From Histoplasma ohiense (taxonomy: Eukaryota; Ascomycota; Eurotiomycetes; Onygenales; Ajellomycetaceae), in the NCBI GenBank assembly GCA_017607445.1, contig JAEVHH010000004.1, positions 1,674,001 to 1,738,000 on the forward strand: a DNA stretch of 64,000 nt, given 5' to 3'. The notes below the pieces were generated by a model. It was not told the origin of the DNA and did not search any database. It saw nothing but the letters and a program-made list of their open reading frames with translations. This document shows positions 1 through 12,807 of the stretch, piece after piece; position 1 is the first letter of the stretch, and each line of letters begins with the position of its first letter. The translations under genes were made by a program, and so were the position numbers.

Positions 1-88
1 AACCCAAACCCAAAGAACCCAGACTCAGAGCCCACAAAAATCAATAAAAAAAAAAAAAAAAAAAAGGGAAGGGGTTGAGCAACTACCC

Positions 89-780
89 TCAAACCTCACC
101 CATCTCACTCCCCTTCTCCGCCTGTCTCCGGCCCTTCCCAGACTTCCACCACCTGGCTCCCGCCCACGCCGCTGTGGCAGCCCACAGCGCCAAATTGGCC
201 AAATCCACCCAGACCGAATGTTTCATACGGATGGTGTCCACGTCCCCCTCCGCTGCGTGCTTGGTCATGTACATTTTGCCGAAGATGCCGAAGAGCGTGA
301 GCCAGAGGATGCTGACGATGCTGTCGTAGACCAGGGTGGGCAGGTTAACACTGGGGAGGAGGGAAAAGGCAGGCATGGCGAGGGGAATGGTGAAGTAGAT
401 GACTGCGGAGAGGGAGGAGATAGTGCCGAGGCAGGTGGCGTAGGTCTGTTTTATATTAATTTTTGTTATTTTCATTCATTCATTCATTCATTCATTCATT
501 CATTTGTTTATTTAGTTTAACGGAATGGTTTTCAGGTAGATTAGATATGGAGAGATAGGTTGATAAAGAGAGAACGGGAGTGCAAAAGACATACCCATTT
601 GGGGTCAAATCCGCCAGTGTCCTTGCGCTGCCTAATGAGATCTTGCGCGTACAGGCCGATGACTGCGATGCCGAAAACAAACTGTAGGAAACGGAGCGAG
701 CATCCCACAACTGTGCTGACAGTGGAGCCGACACTGTATCGCTTTCGGACGCCGTCGATGATGAGAGCTTTGATGCCCAT
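89..780 (-). CDS. MARVEL-like four-helix membrane protein
   Basis: Two exons, 780-595 and 445-89, joined across a 149-base intron with donor GTATGT and acceptor ACAG, both in phase 0, give 180 residues. Four hydrophobic segments are visible, at about residues 20-42, 63-86, 100-118 and 128-146, followed by a short basic, hydrophilic tail. This length and topology fit fungal MARVEL-domain (membrane-associating) proteins, which are thought to act at cholesterol/ergosterol-rich membrane apposition sites; no biochemical role can be assigned. The start was chosen because an ATG opens the frame just before the first helix. The gene is the leftmost in the window and its 3' end is followed by A-rich sequence up to the window edge. 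Family assignment is by topology and general look, so the name is moderately sure while the coding call is strong. Confidence 0.72.
471..505. repeat. (ATTC)n microsatellite in an intron
   Basis: A run of about eight CATT units lies inside the single intron of the MARVEL-like gene. It is a simple tetranucleotide repeat and could be length-polymorphic between strains. Confidence 0.9.
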
Positions 781-3700
781 GGTTATAACACCGTGTGATT
801 GATGTGGTTCTTCGGGTGGTTTCTTTTGGGTAGTGGCGTGATAGATAGATATCTATACAGTTCGACCTGGTACGTATTGGAGGGTTTTACAATAAAAACC
901 CTAGAGTTCCCTGCTTTGTACAGAATGTGGGCGTTCAATTGCCTGGGTGAATGTCTCTATTGACACCTCGGGAACCCCTTCAATAGACAGGGTGTTCTGC
1001 ACGGAAATAGAATACGGTAGCTATAGTTTCCGGATCAGCACCTCAGTGAATAACCCACTGATGTTGTATGGACGAAAGCACCTTCGCGGGTGTGCAGCTA
1101 GGTATGTTTGTATGTGTGGCCGTTTGCGATATTATTAGGGGCTGTTTGGTTTCGTGGAGCCAGTTAAGGTGCACCGCACTGTATTCGTTTCTTAACTTGG
1201 TTGGATATTAGACGCCCCTTTTGTTTTCAACAGGCGATATATTTTATGTCCAGCAATTTCGCAAGAAAAGGAAATGGAGGAGAGAAAAGAGATAAAGGCC
1301 TGGACGCAGAAGAGTTGTACACAGTACAAACTGGGCAGACCGAGAGAATGCGATATATAGAAAGGAACAGAGTGAAGGAAAGCGGTAGCCGGGCGGGAAA
1401 GGAACGGGAAAGAGAGAGAGAGAGAGAGAAGGAAAGAGAAAAAGGAAAAAAGGAAGAAGAACAAAGGCAAATATCCTATACAATGGTGATTACTCCTGCA
1501 AGAAACAAAGCCAATATGGATTCCGGCAGAAGCGGGAGCCATTATATATATTATTATATATATTCTGTTTTGCCAGGGACTTGGAACTCTGCTACGAGCC
1601 AGAGCGGCTTACTTCCCATCATGCAACACAGCATCTTTGAAGAAGAACAAAGATAGGTAGCTCCAGCACCGGAGCGTGTAACAATAGACAGGACAGGCCC
1701 CTGGTCGAATCATTCTTTGGCAAGAGTCCCCTAAAAGGGCAAAACCCAGCAGAAAAGAAAAATGAAACCTCGTTCCTCGACTCGTGTCTAACAATAGACA
1801 AAAGGGATATGGTCTAACATGAAACAGACCACCCCCAGTGCTGCCACTTGAGGGACATCCGGCAGATCGCAGATGCTCAAGAAAGAACAAGAGCTGTTTG
1901 TGATCGTGGGGTGGAACAAGGCATCGGTTGGCTGGGAGCTGCAGATGGGGAAGCTCTTAGTGGGTTAGTTAGTTAGTTAGCGGTTTGATGATGGAGCACG
2001 CGAAGGGTTCAAGTTGTTACTCTGTACAGAGTAGCGCCGCCGGGGTCAGGGATAGATCTCGCAGCGACACGGTGGATACAAGCGCCGTTGCTGGCGGCTA
2101 ACGATGCTCCAGAGTCCCCAGAAAAGAAACAAGAAGAAGTTGAGGTACTGCAGAGACACCATTTGTGGTGTATCTATTGGCTCGCAGAGGCCTGCCCTTC
2201 ATGAAACAAATGTATGTAACTCGAGTAACGCTACTCAATTCCTATCCTATCCTTTGACAATCGGCCGAAGCAAGCGGGTATTTTCCTGTCGAGCAGCGAT
2301 TCGCCCGCTTTACTTTCTTCTGCTTACTTTGTTCAACATCTTTTCGGCTCGACAACGTTTTCCCGTATGAACATACTATTTATATCCTTCCCCTAGCAAA
2401 TTCTGTCAAGCATGGAGTAATGCCATGCCCACAACCATACTTGTACAGTACTTCGTCCAATTCTACACAAGATGAGGAAATAAAGAAACGCCTGAGAAAG
2501 CCTGTTCGTTTTTCATTGATTGGTTTGGGTCGCGGAGAGACTTTTTTTTTTTTTCTCTTCTTTCTTTTTCCCTTTGGCTGTGGTCTCCCGATTCCCGTGT
2601 GCCATATCCAACCTCGCCGGTTCATACATAACCCAAGACTTCCAGTTTGTGTAACAGCTGGCGCCGGCTAAGACCACGAGCAGTCAGCGGACTCCGTGTT
2701 ATATGCTTTTATTATTCCTATCCGATTTTTGCTCATCCAACTGCCCCTGCCCCTCAATTCGTTCATCGAGACACCTATAACCGAACAAAACAAGGCTGGC
2801 ACGGAAAAACTATTCAAATCCAAGACCGATGACGGAATGTGAGAAAAAACAAGAAAAAAAAAAAAAAAGGCCCAAAAAGGAGAAATTTTTAAAAGAGAAA
2901 GAGATGATGGTCAAAAATATCCTGCTTCCAGTCCATTTTTTTTTTTCTTGGATGGGACATTCCGGACGACGGAGACTCCGGGGAGGGGAGAGGTGCCCTG
3001 ACAAAATTGTATAATCGAGCATGTTACTTAAATGGAAGCGCATACTCTACTCGTTTTGTGTCGCCAAAAAAATATCGGAGTGGTCAGTTGCTCAAGCGTA
3101 ACAAAAGAGGGCAAGAACGGGGGAAAAAAAATCAAAGGAAGTACAATATCCGCATATGTACCTGTATTGGCTGATAAAGGTATAAATAAATACTCCTGTT
3201 GTGCGTGCGTGCGTGTGCCTTCAAGAAACCTACAAGAGTATATAGAAATGGGTTGCGCCAAACCAAAGAAGTACCAATGTTCCAAAAGGGTGGGTGATGG
3301 GAAAGGGAAGCGGGGGAAAAAACACGATGAGTGTTATTTAGTTGGGGAAGGGGGACGGCGGCCAAAATGCTATGCAAGAGGGAGGGAGAAGTTGGTCCAG
3401 ACTAAAAGAAAAGAAAGGAAAGGAAAAGGGGATTCGTACGTAAATGAAGAAATGATCTAAGCAGTAAGAAGAAAAAAAGATGATAAAATGATTTGAGCGG
3501 GGAGGTTCATTCCATACAAGGGAGACAAATTGCGTTTGTTCTGTGCATGGATTCTGTGCATGGGGGGAAGTGGAAAGAGGAAGAAAAAAAATAGTAAAAA
3601 AGACAACAAGAGCAGAAAGGGTAACTCTATGAAGTTATCTATGAGGAATGAATAATAGGAAATATAACAAAAGAAGGACCAAGGTGTCCCCCAGAAGAAG

Positions 3701-3910
3701 AATGGGGAGGGATGGTGATAGGGACTGGACAATGTGGCGCAGCAGACACCGTGGTCGCTCTGGAGGTTTTTCGGAAGAGCAGGAAAAAGAGGGAGAGGAA
3801 GAAGAAGGGATGGTGTTGGATTGAAGTATCAATTGGGGCTGCTCTCGTCCAAAAAAGTATCCAGACAACATCTGCGCATGTCTAGTGATGCCACGCCACA
3901 CCGCGAGCCA
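781..3910. other. Intergenic, no supported gene
   Basis: About 3.1 kb between two minus-strand genes: the promoter side of the MARVEL-like gene and the 3' side of the conserved protein gene. It holds purine-rich tracts (AG repeat near 1411-1426, A-rich blocks near 2850-2900 and 3400-3480), a (GTTA)n run near 1963-1980 and the palindrome TACTCTGTACAGAGTA at 2018-2033. Open frames here are low-complexity Lys/Arg/Glu or Phe/Ser strings typical of purine/pyrimidine tracts, not genes. Confidence 0.7.
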
Positions 3911-6013
3911 TCACCCAGCACGTATCGTACCGCCTCCAGCTACACCTTTGCCTGACGTGACGTCCCCCACACCTCCTGCTTTAGCCTGGTTGCTGGCGAG
4001 TACTTCCTGTTTGACAGCACCAGCTGGAGGTGCAGGAGAAGCTGGGTGCGGGTGTTGTGCTGAAACTTCGTCTTCGTACTCATTGCCTAAATAATCATCA
4101 CCAAGCCCTCCTCCATAGCCTGTCGGGTCGTGGTCCCCCACCGGGTGGTGTTGTCGATCATATCCTTGCTGATGAGCTGCTGCTGATTGCTGTGCATGTG
4201 CAGCTGCGGCCTTGGCGGCATTCTTCGTTGCCTTTTTGCCCTTGCGACCTTTCATCTTGGCCTTTTCAAGCAGTCTCCTCTTTTCTGCTAGCCGCCGGCG
4301 CTCCTTGCGGTCTTTAATTTCATACTGCCTGATCAACGCCTCTGGTGGCCGGCCGAATATACTTTCATATTCGCAGAACTCGCATATCCAAATCTCGTCG
4401 ATGTTCGGCGGGTGGTGGAGATTCGCATACTGTTGTCGTAACCGACGTTGACGAGCGGCCAAGGCATAGATGCTTCCCGGGGACCGTCGTGTTTTCTTGC
4501 CCGAGGTGGCGTTTTGGCCTGCGTTTTGTAACGGGTGCTGAGCCTGCACCTGGCCTTGGTGATTTGTCTGGGACGCTAAATTTGGGCTCGTCTGCGTCCC
4601 CTGAGTCGAAAAACCCCTTTGACCTGGGGCCATTGAATAAAGTGGTTGGTTACCTGCCCGATGATGTTGTTGGATGGAATAGGAGTTCTGGGTTTGCCAC
4701 GCCATGCCTTTCGATGAGTCGGATTCGCAGGTAAAGGTGAATTGTGTTTTTGTGGGAGAGGGCTTTCTTGTCTGGTCTAACAAGCTCGTGTTATCTTGTC
4801 CCTGCGGCGTTGACGCTGAAAGAGCCGCGGCATTGGCTATAGCCGCAGAAATGATTCCTTGGTCAGAATGGTTCGAGAATTTCGAGAATTCACCTGGGAT
4901 CTGTCAGTAATCTTGACCCGGGTCTTGGAAAAAATTAATATCTTGTTGAAAGTCAAGCTATACCAATTGATTCTTGGCCAAGAGAAGTTGCTACCTCCTT
5001 GCGTCCAATTCCAGATCGGCCTCCGAGCCAAGCATTCGGGTTATGAACAGCGAGAGGGGTCCTTCCGCTGACCGTACGGCTAGCATTCCGGCCATAACGC
5101 CCTCTTCCGGATCCCGATATACCGTTCCCCGCCGGTGAAGCGGGATTCCCGGTTCCGTAATACGAGCCAGTTCCGCTCCCGTCATCTATAGAGGACGAAT
5201 TGCCACTGTTCGTTGAAATGCCCAGGGTAATCATATCTGCAGATAAATTCGAATGGTTTCCAGGGTTACCGGACGTGGGTATCTTCCTTTTCTTTTTATT
5301 GTTTGTGTTCTCAAAAGCATCGTAGCCATCAGGCCCAGCCGAAGGCGTTTTGGTTGGCGTGTCCTCCAGATGTTTGACGTATTTCTGGCCGGTTTCGCCC
5401 ATGGGGGACAAGGACGATCTATGGAACCCGCCACTTCGACGGACAACCACGGGGCCGTCTTCATCACCGCTGTCTACGCTCTCATCATACAGATGGTGGT
5501 GGTCGCCTTCAGGAGTATGCTCGCGTCCGTAATTTGTCTGTTGCAGGTAAACCTTGGCATTATTAACAACATCGCCATTCCCAGAACATGAACCGTAGAA
5601 AACTTGGGTGACAGGCGGGGCAGGCGGGTAAAGTATAGATTCAGCAGCCTCAGGGGATAGACGTGCACGGATGGGACGCTTCGGTAGGGGACGGATCAAA
5701 CGATCTGGGAACACAGGAGATGGAGTGTCAGGAGCGGAAGTGTAAGTCCCGCCTACGTGATGACAGCATCAGCATCCAAAGATCACAAATTTGTAGAAAG
5801 TGGATTTGTATATTGTTTCTATAAAGCTCCCCAGGCGAGGTTGAGTGGGAAAAATGGACCATGATACTTTTCATTTTTTCAATTTTTCAAATTGTTTTTT
5901 TCTCTTCTTCCCACCAAACCGAAGTACAGCTCATCAGGGACAACCCCAGGCATACCAGGCATACGGTGGGTAGGTAACTGGAGTGGAAGTGACATACTCA
6001 GTGTGGCAGCCAT
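3911..6013 (-). CDS. Conserved fungal protein of unknown function
   Basis: Three exons, 6013-5920, 5752-4995 and 4900-3911, with junction phases 1 and 0, encode 613 residues. The first exon supplies a Met/Pro-rich N-terminus; its donor (GTTTGG) is weak but gives the only consistent phase, and the intron carries a CTGAT branch site. The N-terminal half is Gly/Ser/Pro-rich and probably disordered. The most conserved-looking block lies at about residues 450-510: a single C-x2-C pair in an aromatic/acidic context (WICEFCEYE), then a strongly basic, probably helical segment rich in KDRKERRR and EKRR and a poly-Lys/Ala stretch that could act as a nuclear localisation signal. The tail is Ala/Gly/His/Pro-rich. 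I recognise the central block as recurring in Eurotiomycete hypothetical proteins but know no function. It is divergent from cti6 across a 2.1 kb intergenic region. Confidence 0.8.
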
Positions 6014-8151
6014 TTTCCAACCTCGTAAATCCAACTTCTAACGAGATATCCAGGTTTGCTTGGATTCAAGATGACGTTTTGATACTGTGTGCTTTGCGGT
6101 GGAGGATTTCAGGGTGGAATGCAGAAGGGGGGAACTGTGGAATGATGGAGAAGTCAAAATCGAGCTGGGGAACACCACGAAGTCAGCAAGATATTTCATA
6201 GATTTGACATCCCAGCGTCCATCCAGAGAGCAGATATTGTAGGTACATTAACGAGTCCTTGGAGAGGGATTGGGAGAGAACTTGCCTAGCACGATGGGGA
6301 ATGAATGATGAGATGACAAATATGGGTGTACCGGGGATCCGCAAGTCGACAGCAAAAGGGATGCCGGCCGTGTGCATATATATCGATACGTTCTATATAT
6401 CTCCAGTACAGCTGAATCCAACAAGCAAGCGAATCGACAGGGCGGGCAATCCAGACAGAGATCCTTCACAAGCAGAGCAAAGAACTGGCGATGGAAGCAT
6501 AGGCATCGATGTAATCGCTGGGACTGGGTGTTGAGCTTTCGGTAAATACAGCACCTGCGCTAACTGGTTTGGGAACACAACCCTCCAGCCAGACTGGGAG
6601 ATTCAACAACATTGTACAGTACCAGCATTGGCAGCCCAGGCAGCGGGTACGGGATATGCCTGTGGTCTTCCGTTATTGCCCTCCAGTTTTCTTGTATACA
6701 ACCCCTTCTGCATTATCTGTAACTACGTTTGTACAGGTTTACAGTCCGGATACCGTCCGTGTTAGTGGCAACAGTGTATGAAAGTACTGTCACCTTCCGT
6801 GGCAAAGTTGCCATCGATCTCAACCAGCTTTTTCATTCTACGTGTACTGTTTTTGCCCGAAGACCCGGTGCCACAGGGGAATAGGACAGAATAAACAACA
6901 CCAAAGCACAGCCAATGGGAACAACACGATCCGCCGTTTTTCTTGCGGGGTACTTCCGCGACATGGGCCGTAGACCCAAGCGTCCGTTGAGGACACACTC
7001 ATCAATCACACGGCGTTGGTTTGGATAAGTTCTCTCTATCCAATTAACTTCCATTTATTTCGGATACGTGGATATTGCCATGACATCAATCCATTAGGGG
7101 GCCGTGCAAAGGGTCTTGGGGTCTCTAGGGCAAGTTCAACATTTTTCTTCAAAAGTCATCCCTTTGGAGCTGAAGAAGACCGGGCGGGGCGTTGCTTTGG
7201 GCGGGAGGCGGGACGTGACAGATGTATTCATTTCTATTTCATTATTTAGCCGGAGAAGAGGAACTCGATGGTCTCTTGATGCGATCATTGTCACCCATTG
7301 CACCACACCAGTTTCATAGCTGCTGCCTCGGGATGAGATTGCTATTATTAGGTATCTGTTCAGTCTGAAGGTCTGTGTAGAAAGGAACACATAATCAACA
7401 TATAGTCCATGCCGGAATGATGGCGGAGTTGTCCGGGGCATCGGTTGATTTACACAACGCCATTGACATGGCGAGAGAAGACAGCTACTGCAGGGATCTG
7501 ATGGTGGGTTGTCCTAGTATTTTGAGGACGATCAAATCAAAAAGAAAACGCCAGCTGCTGTCCTGAGGGTGACAAACAAAAACAGCAACAGTAACTAACA
7601 TGCCTGGGGCGTGGTCATCACAGCGCGAGGGTTTGGCTGGGAACTTGGTTGGTTTTGTCCAGAACACTTGTTAATTATTTAATTAACCGAAGGCGCGTGT
7701 GGTGCTGGACTGTTGGCGCTGGCAAGGTTGCGCGGGGAAAAACGAGGACGAGATCCGCCGAACCCTCGCCCGGACCAAGGGTCGCCTTCTCATCACCGCG
7801 CTTATGAGTCCATTTTGTCCTGCACATCCCTCACGCTCCTGAACACTGCCTCCAGCCAAACCTCTCAGAGCATGTGGCCTTTCAGTTTGTCGTCTGTTCT
7901 GTTTCTGAATGTATGTATCTCTCCTTTTTGATCGTTGAAAACTGTTTCCAATTGCCAGTCAGCTCCCGTAGCTACGGGCGAACTCGATCCAGGACCACAT
8001 CCACCCCACCCCTTTAAAAAATCTATTCGTTTCTCGACTGCAATTACCTTCGATAAAGGAAGTCGATCGTGACGGCTTCTAGAAATTTTATGATTTACTA
8101 GAAGGCCGGGTTCGGAAGTCGCATTGTAGCAGGAGATAAGCCCATTCAGTC
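6014..8151. other. Divergent promoter region
   Basis: About 2.1 kb between the divergently transcribed conserved protein gene and cti6. No open frame longer than about 100 codons looks coding. The last 200 bases are pyrimidine-rich, as expected for a fungal promoter or 5' leader of cti6. Confidence 0.6.
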
Positions 8152-10441
8152 ATGACTCCTCGTCGCTCGTCTCGCGCTCGAACTTTGCAACCGTCCGCCG
8201 CAATGCAGCACACAAGCTCATCCAGCTCATCAAACTCATTCAGCCGCGCTGAAAGGAGCACGCGCTCGAATAATAAAATATCACCCCACCGCAGACCCTC
8301 CACCCAGCGCTCCGAGTCCACCGATGACTTGGAGGCATATCCTCGATCTGACCTCCCACAAACCCGCCATCGCCATCGTGGCCGAAACAACGACGAACAA
8401 GACGACATCCTCCAAGCTCTAGGCGATGAATACGATGAGGAAGACGGTGATGATGAAGAAGAAATAACCAGATGTCTCTGTGGACAGCAGGATTACCCTG
8501 GTCTACCTCTGATCTACCAGGGCGCTGGCAGCGCAAGCGTCACAAAACAGGGCGTGAAGGATGACTCGGTCCAAGGAGCTTCAGCGTCTGCTGAGGATAT
8601 GCAGTCTGATGAGCCTGGGAGTTTGTTCATCCAATGCGACTCCTGTAAAGTCTGGCAGCATGGAGGCTGCGTGGGCATTATGGAAGAAGCTTCCAGCCCC
8701 GATGAATATTTTTGCGAAGAATGCCGGAAGGACCTACACAAAATCATTACAGCTTCGAACGGGTGAGTGATAACTGATTCTTTTCCCTTTTTACCCCTAG
8801 CCTGAAATTTTTATTCACTTTTTGGATGGTGTATCATTCACCCCTCTCCAATTGATGGGTTTGTTGAGGTCTTTCACTCAGTTGCCCGCTCAAAACGGCC
8901 AGGACTCTTCTTCCCCTCTGAGTCGTTTTGATTGAAGATACCGTGGAGTTTTAAAGCATAAACTTGTTTCATCTATTTATTTCCTTCTATACAATACGTT
9001 CATTTTCCATTGTCATTCTCTACATTGAAGCATGTGGGCGTCACGCTTACGATCACGCAGTCAAAAATCCTCCCGCTACCTTCCAGTGGTTGGCTCGTCA
9101 TCCACATCGTCGTCCAGATCCTCGTCCCTCGGCAGCTCCAGAAACCTGAAAAATAAAAAGAACCGCGGCAGTGCAGGCCTCCTCAGCACTAAACGACGCT
9201 CAACTATGAATAGTCGTGATGCCGCCTACGATGAAGAACAGTTACGAAGAGCGATCGAGGAGAGCAAGGAAGAATCCAAATCAGTCGCTGATGACCTTGG
9301 AAGCCGTAGAGGCAAGCGAAGCAGAAGTGATAGTGAAGCGTATGTTAACCCTCGAGGAGTGGATATATTCTGTTTTCTCTCGTCATTTTTCTAACCCAAC
9401 TGTTGCACAACAGGAATAAACACGCTGCAAAACGACAACGCACTGGATCTCCTTCCTCTTCTCTTTCAAAGCGTAGCAACTCTGCATCCCACCCGCCGTC
9501 AGATGATGAAAACAAATCCAACTCCAACGTTTCCCAGGAAGGCAATGGAAATAAAAAGACCAGAGGAGTGGTTCGAAACCAGCGAGAGAGGGAAGCTCAA
9601 ACAACAGAGAAAGAGCCAGAAAAGGAAATAAATGATGTAGTCAGCCGACGGAAGAATCGCTCAGAACGCCGGAAAGATGGTGAGTGACTATACCCGAAGT
9701 TTCGAATGTAGAGGAGGGGCGGAGCTGACTATGCAAGTACTAGACGAAGAACCCACCGAAACAGTTTCCCCAACGAAGACCAGCTCGATTCCTCCAACTA
9801 TCAGCCAATCCACACCTGACGCTCCCAGTCTCGTAAACGAGCCCTCCAATACGAAATCATCCACGCGAAAAACTGGTCGCCCACCAGCCCGCCGTGGTCG
9901 ATTGGGTCGAAATCAATATACCCGAGACCGTGACTCAGTAAACGGTGACATCAGTGGTGGTGGCATCCACTCTCCCCGTCGGGGCCAATCTGGAGACACC
10001 GGAACCGGTGAATCACCTACAGGTGTCCACCTTGGGGTAAACGGTGTCTACCTCAACGGTGGGGAATCCGGGAAACCTAGTAAACCACGATATATGAACC
10101 CGCAACGCACCACAATGAACGAAATGAAGAGGCGCGTCGCTGCCATTCTCGAATTCATATCCCAATTACAGCTCGATTTGGCTTCTAGTCCAGAACAGAT
10201 CAGTGGAACTGGCGGTGCCCCAGTTTCTGGAGGGAAGGAGGAAGCTGGAACGCATATAACTAACGGTGACCATCATAGCGATGAATCTACGAATTATGTG
10301 GCAGAAAATATGGAGGCAAACGGGATTACTCAGCCCAAGGAAAAGGAATTCAAGGACCTAACAAGCCTCGAAATGATGGATGCCCTGACGCGGAATCTAG
10401 TCAAATGGCAACAGAAGTTTGGGAAATATGGAGAGAAGTGA
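8152..10441 (+). CDS. cti6: PHD-finger protein, Cti6-type Rpd3L subunit
   Basis: Four exons, 8152-8762, 9061-9339, 9414-9679 and 9744-10441, with donors GTGAGT, GTATGT and GTGAGT and phases 2, 2 and 1, give 617 residues. An acidic patch (about 81-105) precedes a C4HC3 PHD finger with C108, C110, C162, C165, H170, C173, C188 and C191; the finger has a long insertion between its first and second Cys pairs. Directly after it comes a YLPV-type motif reached only by using the acceptor at 9060. The middle is basic and Ser-rich with an AT-hook-like GRPPARRGR, and a conserved C-terminal block (TMNEMKRRVAAILEFIS and a final helix) closes the protein. In yeast, Cti6 is a subunit of the Rpd3L histone deacetylase complex and its finger reads histone H3; the same nuclear role is inferred here. 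Confidence 0.86.
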
Positions 10442-12807
10442 GGTGACAAAGACGAATGGAAATCAATAATACGACCCTTCTCCATCCATTCGTTCGTTCA
10501 TAACCATATCCCATGCTGCAAAATCAGTCCACAAAAACAATCCGCCATCACCATCTAGATGCTCTTTCGATTGTTTTCATCTCCGAAGCTCGGACTTCCA
10601 CCTTCTCGCCGTGTTATTTTATATACCCAAAACCCCAACCAAATCTCCTCGCAATTTTGCGCTCCCTAGTTGATACAATACAACACTAGCGTCTTCCCTC
10701 TTCCTGTACGATAGATAATATTTACTCCTTACTTATTTTCATGTTTACCTATAAATAACATACAACTAGCTAACTCGCTGCTCCCCCTTTTTCCTATGTC
10801 CGTCGTTTTTTTCACATGACAACAACAACTACTGCCACTCTTCTGCGGTCTACACTTGATAAATTGTCCTCGACCGGTGGAAAACCGGCTTATGGTATCA
10901 GCGTACAGCGCAAGGGGTACAAGTAGTTACTGGCCTTTTCCACCACCTTTTCCCTCCGTTCCACTTCTCAAACACACCTCCCTTTTTAAATATATGTTTC
11001 ATTTCAGGCGGCACTTCCCCGGCCTTTTTTCATTTTCTTTGCTATTGTTATTGTTACTTCAATGTTATCCCTCCACTCATGTTTCCTTGGATTATGTTGA
11101 TACCGTTCTTTTTCTCCCCCTTTCGCCACGCCCCCATTTTCTTACTTATTCGATGTAATTGAGGGCCTGGTGGTGTTTCTCATCTGAGGACTTTGTTCTT
11201 TTTCTTTTACCATGACTTTTGTTTGACTCTTTCCCTGGCTTTTCATACTATATTGCTGACATGGACAGAGTTAACCTTAACAATGTTAGCTTTAAAGCAG
11301 CTAGAGTAGTTTGAATATTAATAAAAACTACAATATGCTACTTATTCTACATTCTTGGGGTCATTGCTCAAACTAATTTTCGATAGTGACAGGGAGGTTG
11401 CCTCTCAATCCATTTAAGATACACTCATCACCTTCATTACTGATATGGTCTATTACTATGCCTGAAAAATGAGAAGCCAAAAAAAAAAAAAAAAAAAAAA
11501 AATGAAGGAATAACTAGTGGGTAGGTTAAGGTATAGTGCATGCTGGGGGCTCGTCCCTATGAGATTATCACATCAGTTCACAATGCAGAAGTATGCACAT
11601 ACGGCAATTGCAACGTTGGAGAACCGGAATACGATGCCCATGTGCTGGAATAAGAGGCCCAATCGAGCTATGCTTTCTCTGTCTTCTGGTCTATCATACC
11701 TTCTGAAGTACCAACAATTACTCTCTGCGGCCAGATCTATCTATCCTCGTACGCTTCTGCTCTAATCGATGTATGCCTCACACGACTTCCCCCGACTGCT
11801 TATCCCACTTCCCGATCACAACCATCCTATCAAAGCTCCATGGACAAGCGTCTGCGACTTTTGAAACTGGGCCAGGCCGTGTTTTCCTAAACCGACACAG
11901 GATCCCCAGATACAATCCAATGCCACTACAACTGCATTCCCCTTTCCCTTCTGACTTCCGCACCGCAGAAGGAGTATCTCCGTCTCCAAGGATGATCCCA
12001 CTGTTGCGATTTTGTGTATCGATTGGCAATCGACATGAATTGAGCCAGCATCCTATTATGCAGATCAAGTGCCTGACTTTTGCAAAGCCGGGCCCCGAAG
12101 TATTCGGAGGTCATAGAGGACAGCCAATGCAACTGGGCTTTTCGAAATATGGTCAGACCGTCTGGCTCTCAGGGTTTTCCAAGACGAAACCTATGAAACA
12201 CTTAAAGGCATCTTAGAATATTTTTTTTAACGTCTGTTAAAGGGTGTATATTAGGTGCACCAAGAAGCCAAATGGCGGCTGGGAAGTACTAATATTGATA
12301 TAAGGCTTCCGATGATAGGGTGAAAAGGAACAGGAAATCTTTAGCTGAAAATTGACAAAATATGTCTCAAAGAATGTGGGCTCCTTCAATTTATCACTAG
12401 CTACCTATGGTATGTATGTAGGTACAGTATTATCGTTGTTGTGATGGATGACAGATAAAAAAAAAAAAAAAAAGGACCGTGATGAATAAATAATATTTGC
12501 TAACAACAACGACATGGCAAAGCCCCAAAGGAAATTAAGGGGGATAAGAACATTCTTCCTTGAGGTAGGAGAAGAGAAGTAAAACCACAACAGAGAATCG
12601 AATACAATAGGGAGAAATTTGGAATATCAAACGGGGAGAGGGACTCTCTGAGACACGGACCACAAATTTAAACAGAACGAAAGGGTCATTGGACGCCCAA
12701 TGCAAACATCATCACATCGGATAAATAATCTTTAGGCCGTTGAGCTATTACATTCACCACGCCACAGAAAGTGCCACTCTTGTCACCTTCAATGAATTGA
12801 CTCTCAA
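10442..12807. other. Intergenic 3' of cti6
   Basis: About 2.4 kb. The first 700 bases are T/C-rich and look like the cti6 3' UTR and terminator region. An A24 homopolymer lies near 11479-11502. Frames at 11517-11765 and 11773-12216 (plus) and 11778-12132 (minus) overlap each other with no splice-consistent model, so no gene is called. Confidence 0.5.

Noticed and set aside
1..60. AACCCAAACCC at the left edge, resembling a telomere repeat
   Set aside because: Only two irregular units, not the TTAGGG type, and it adjoins a gene's 3' end.
1201..1656. 151-codon plus-strand frame with Arg/Glu repeats
   Set aside because: It reads through an AG microsatellite; composition is low complexity.
11773..12216. 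147-codon plus-strand frame and overlapping minus frames
   Set aside because: No recognisable domain, no splice-consistent extension and conflicting frames on both strands.
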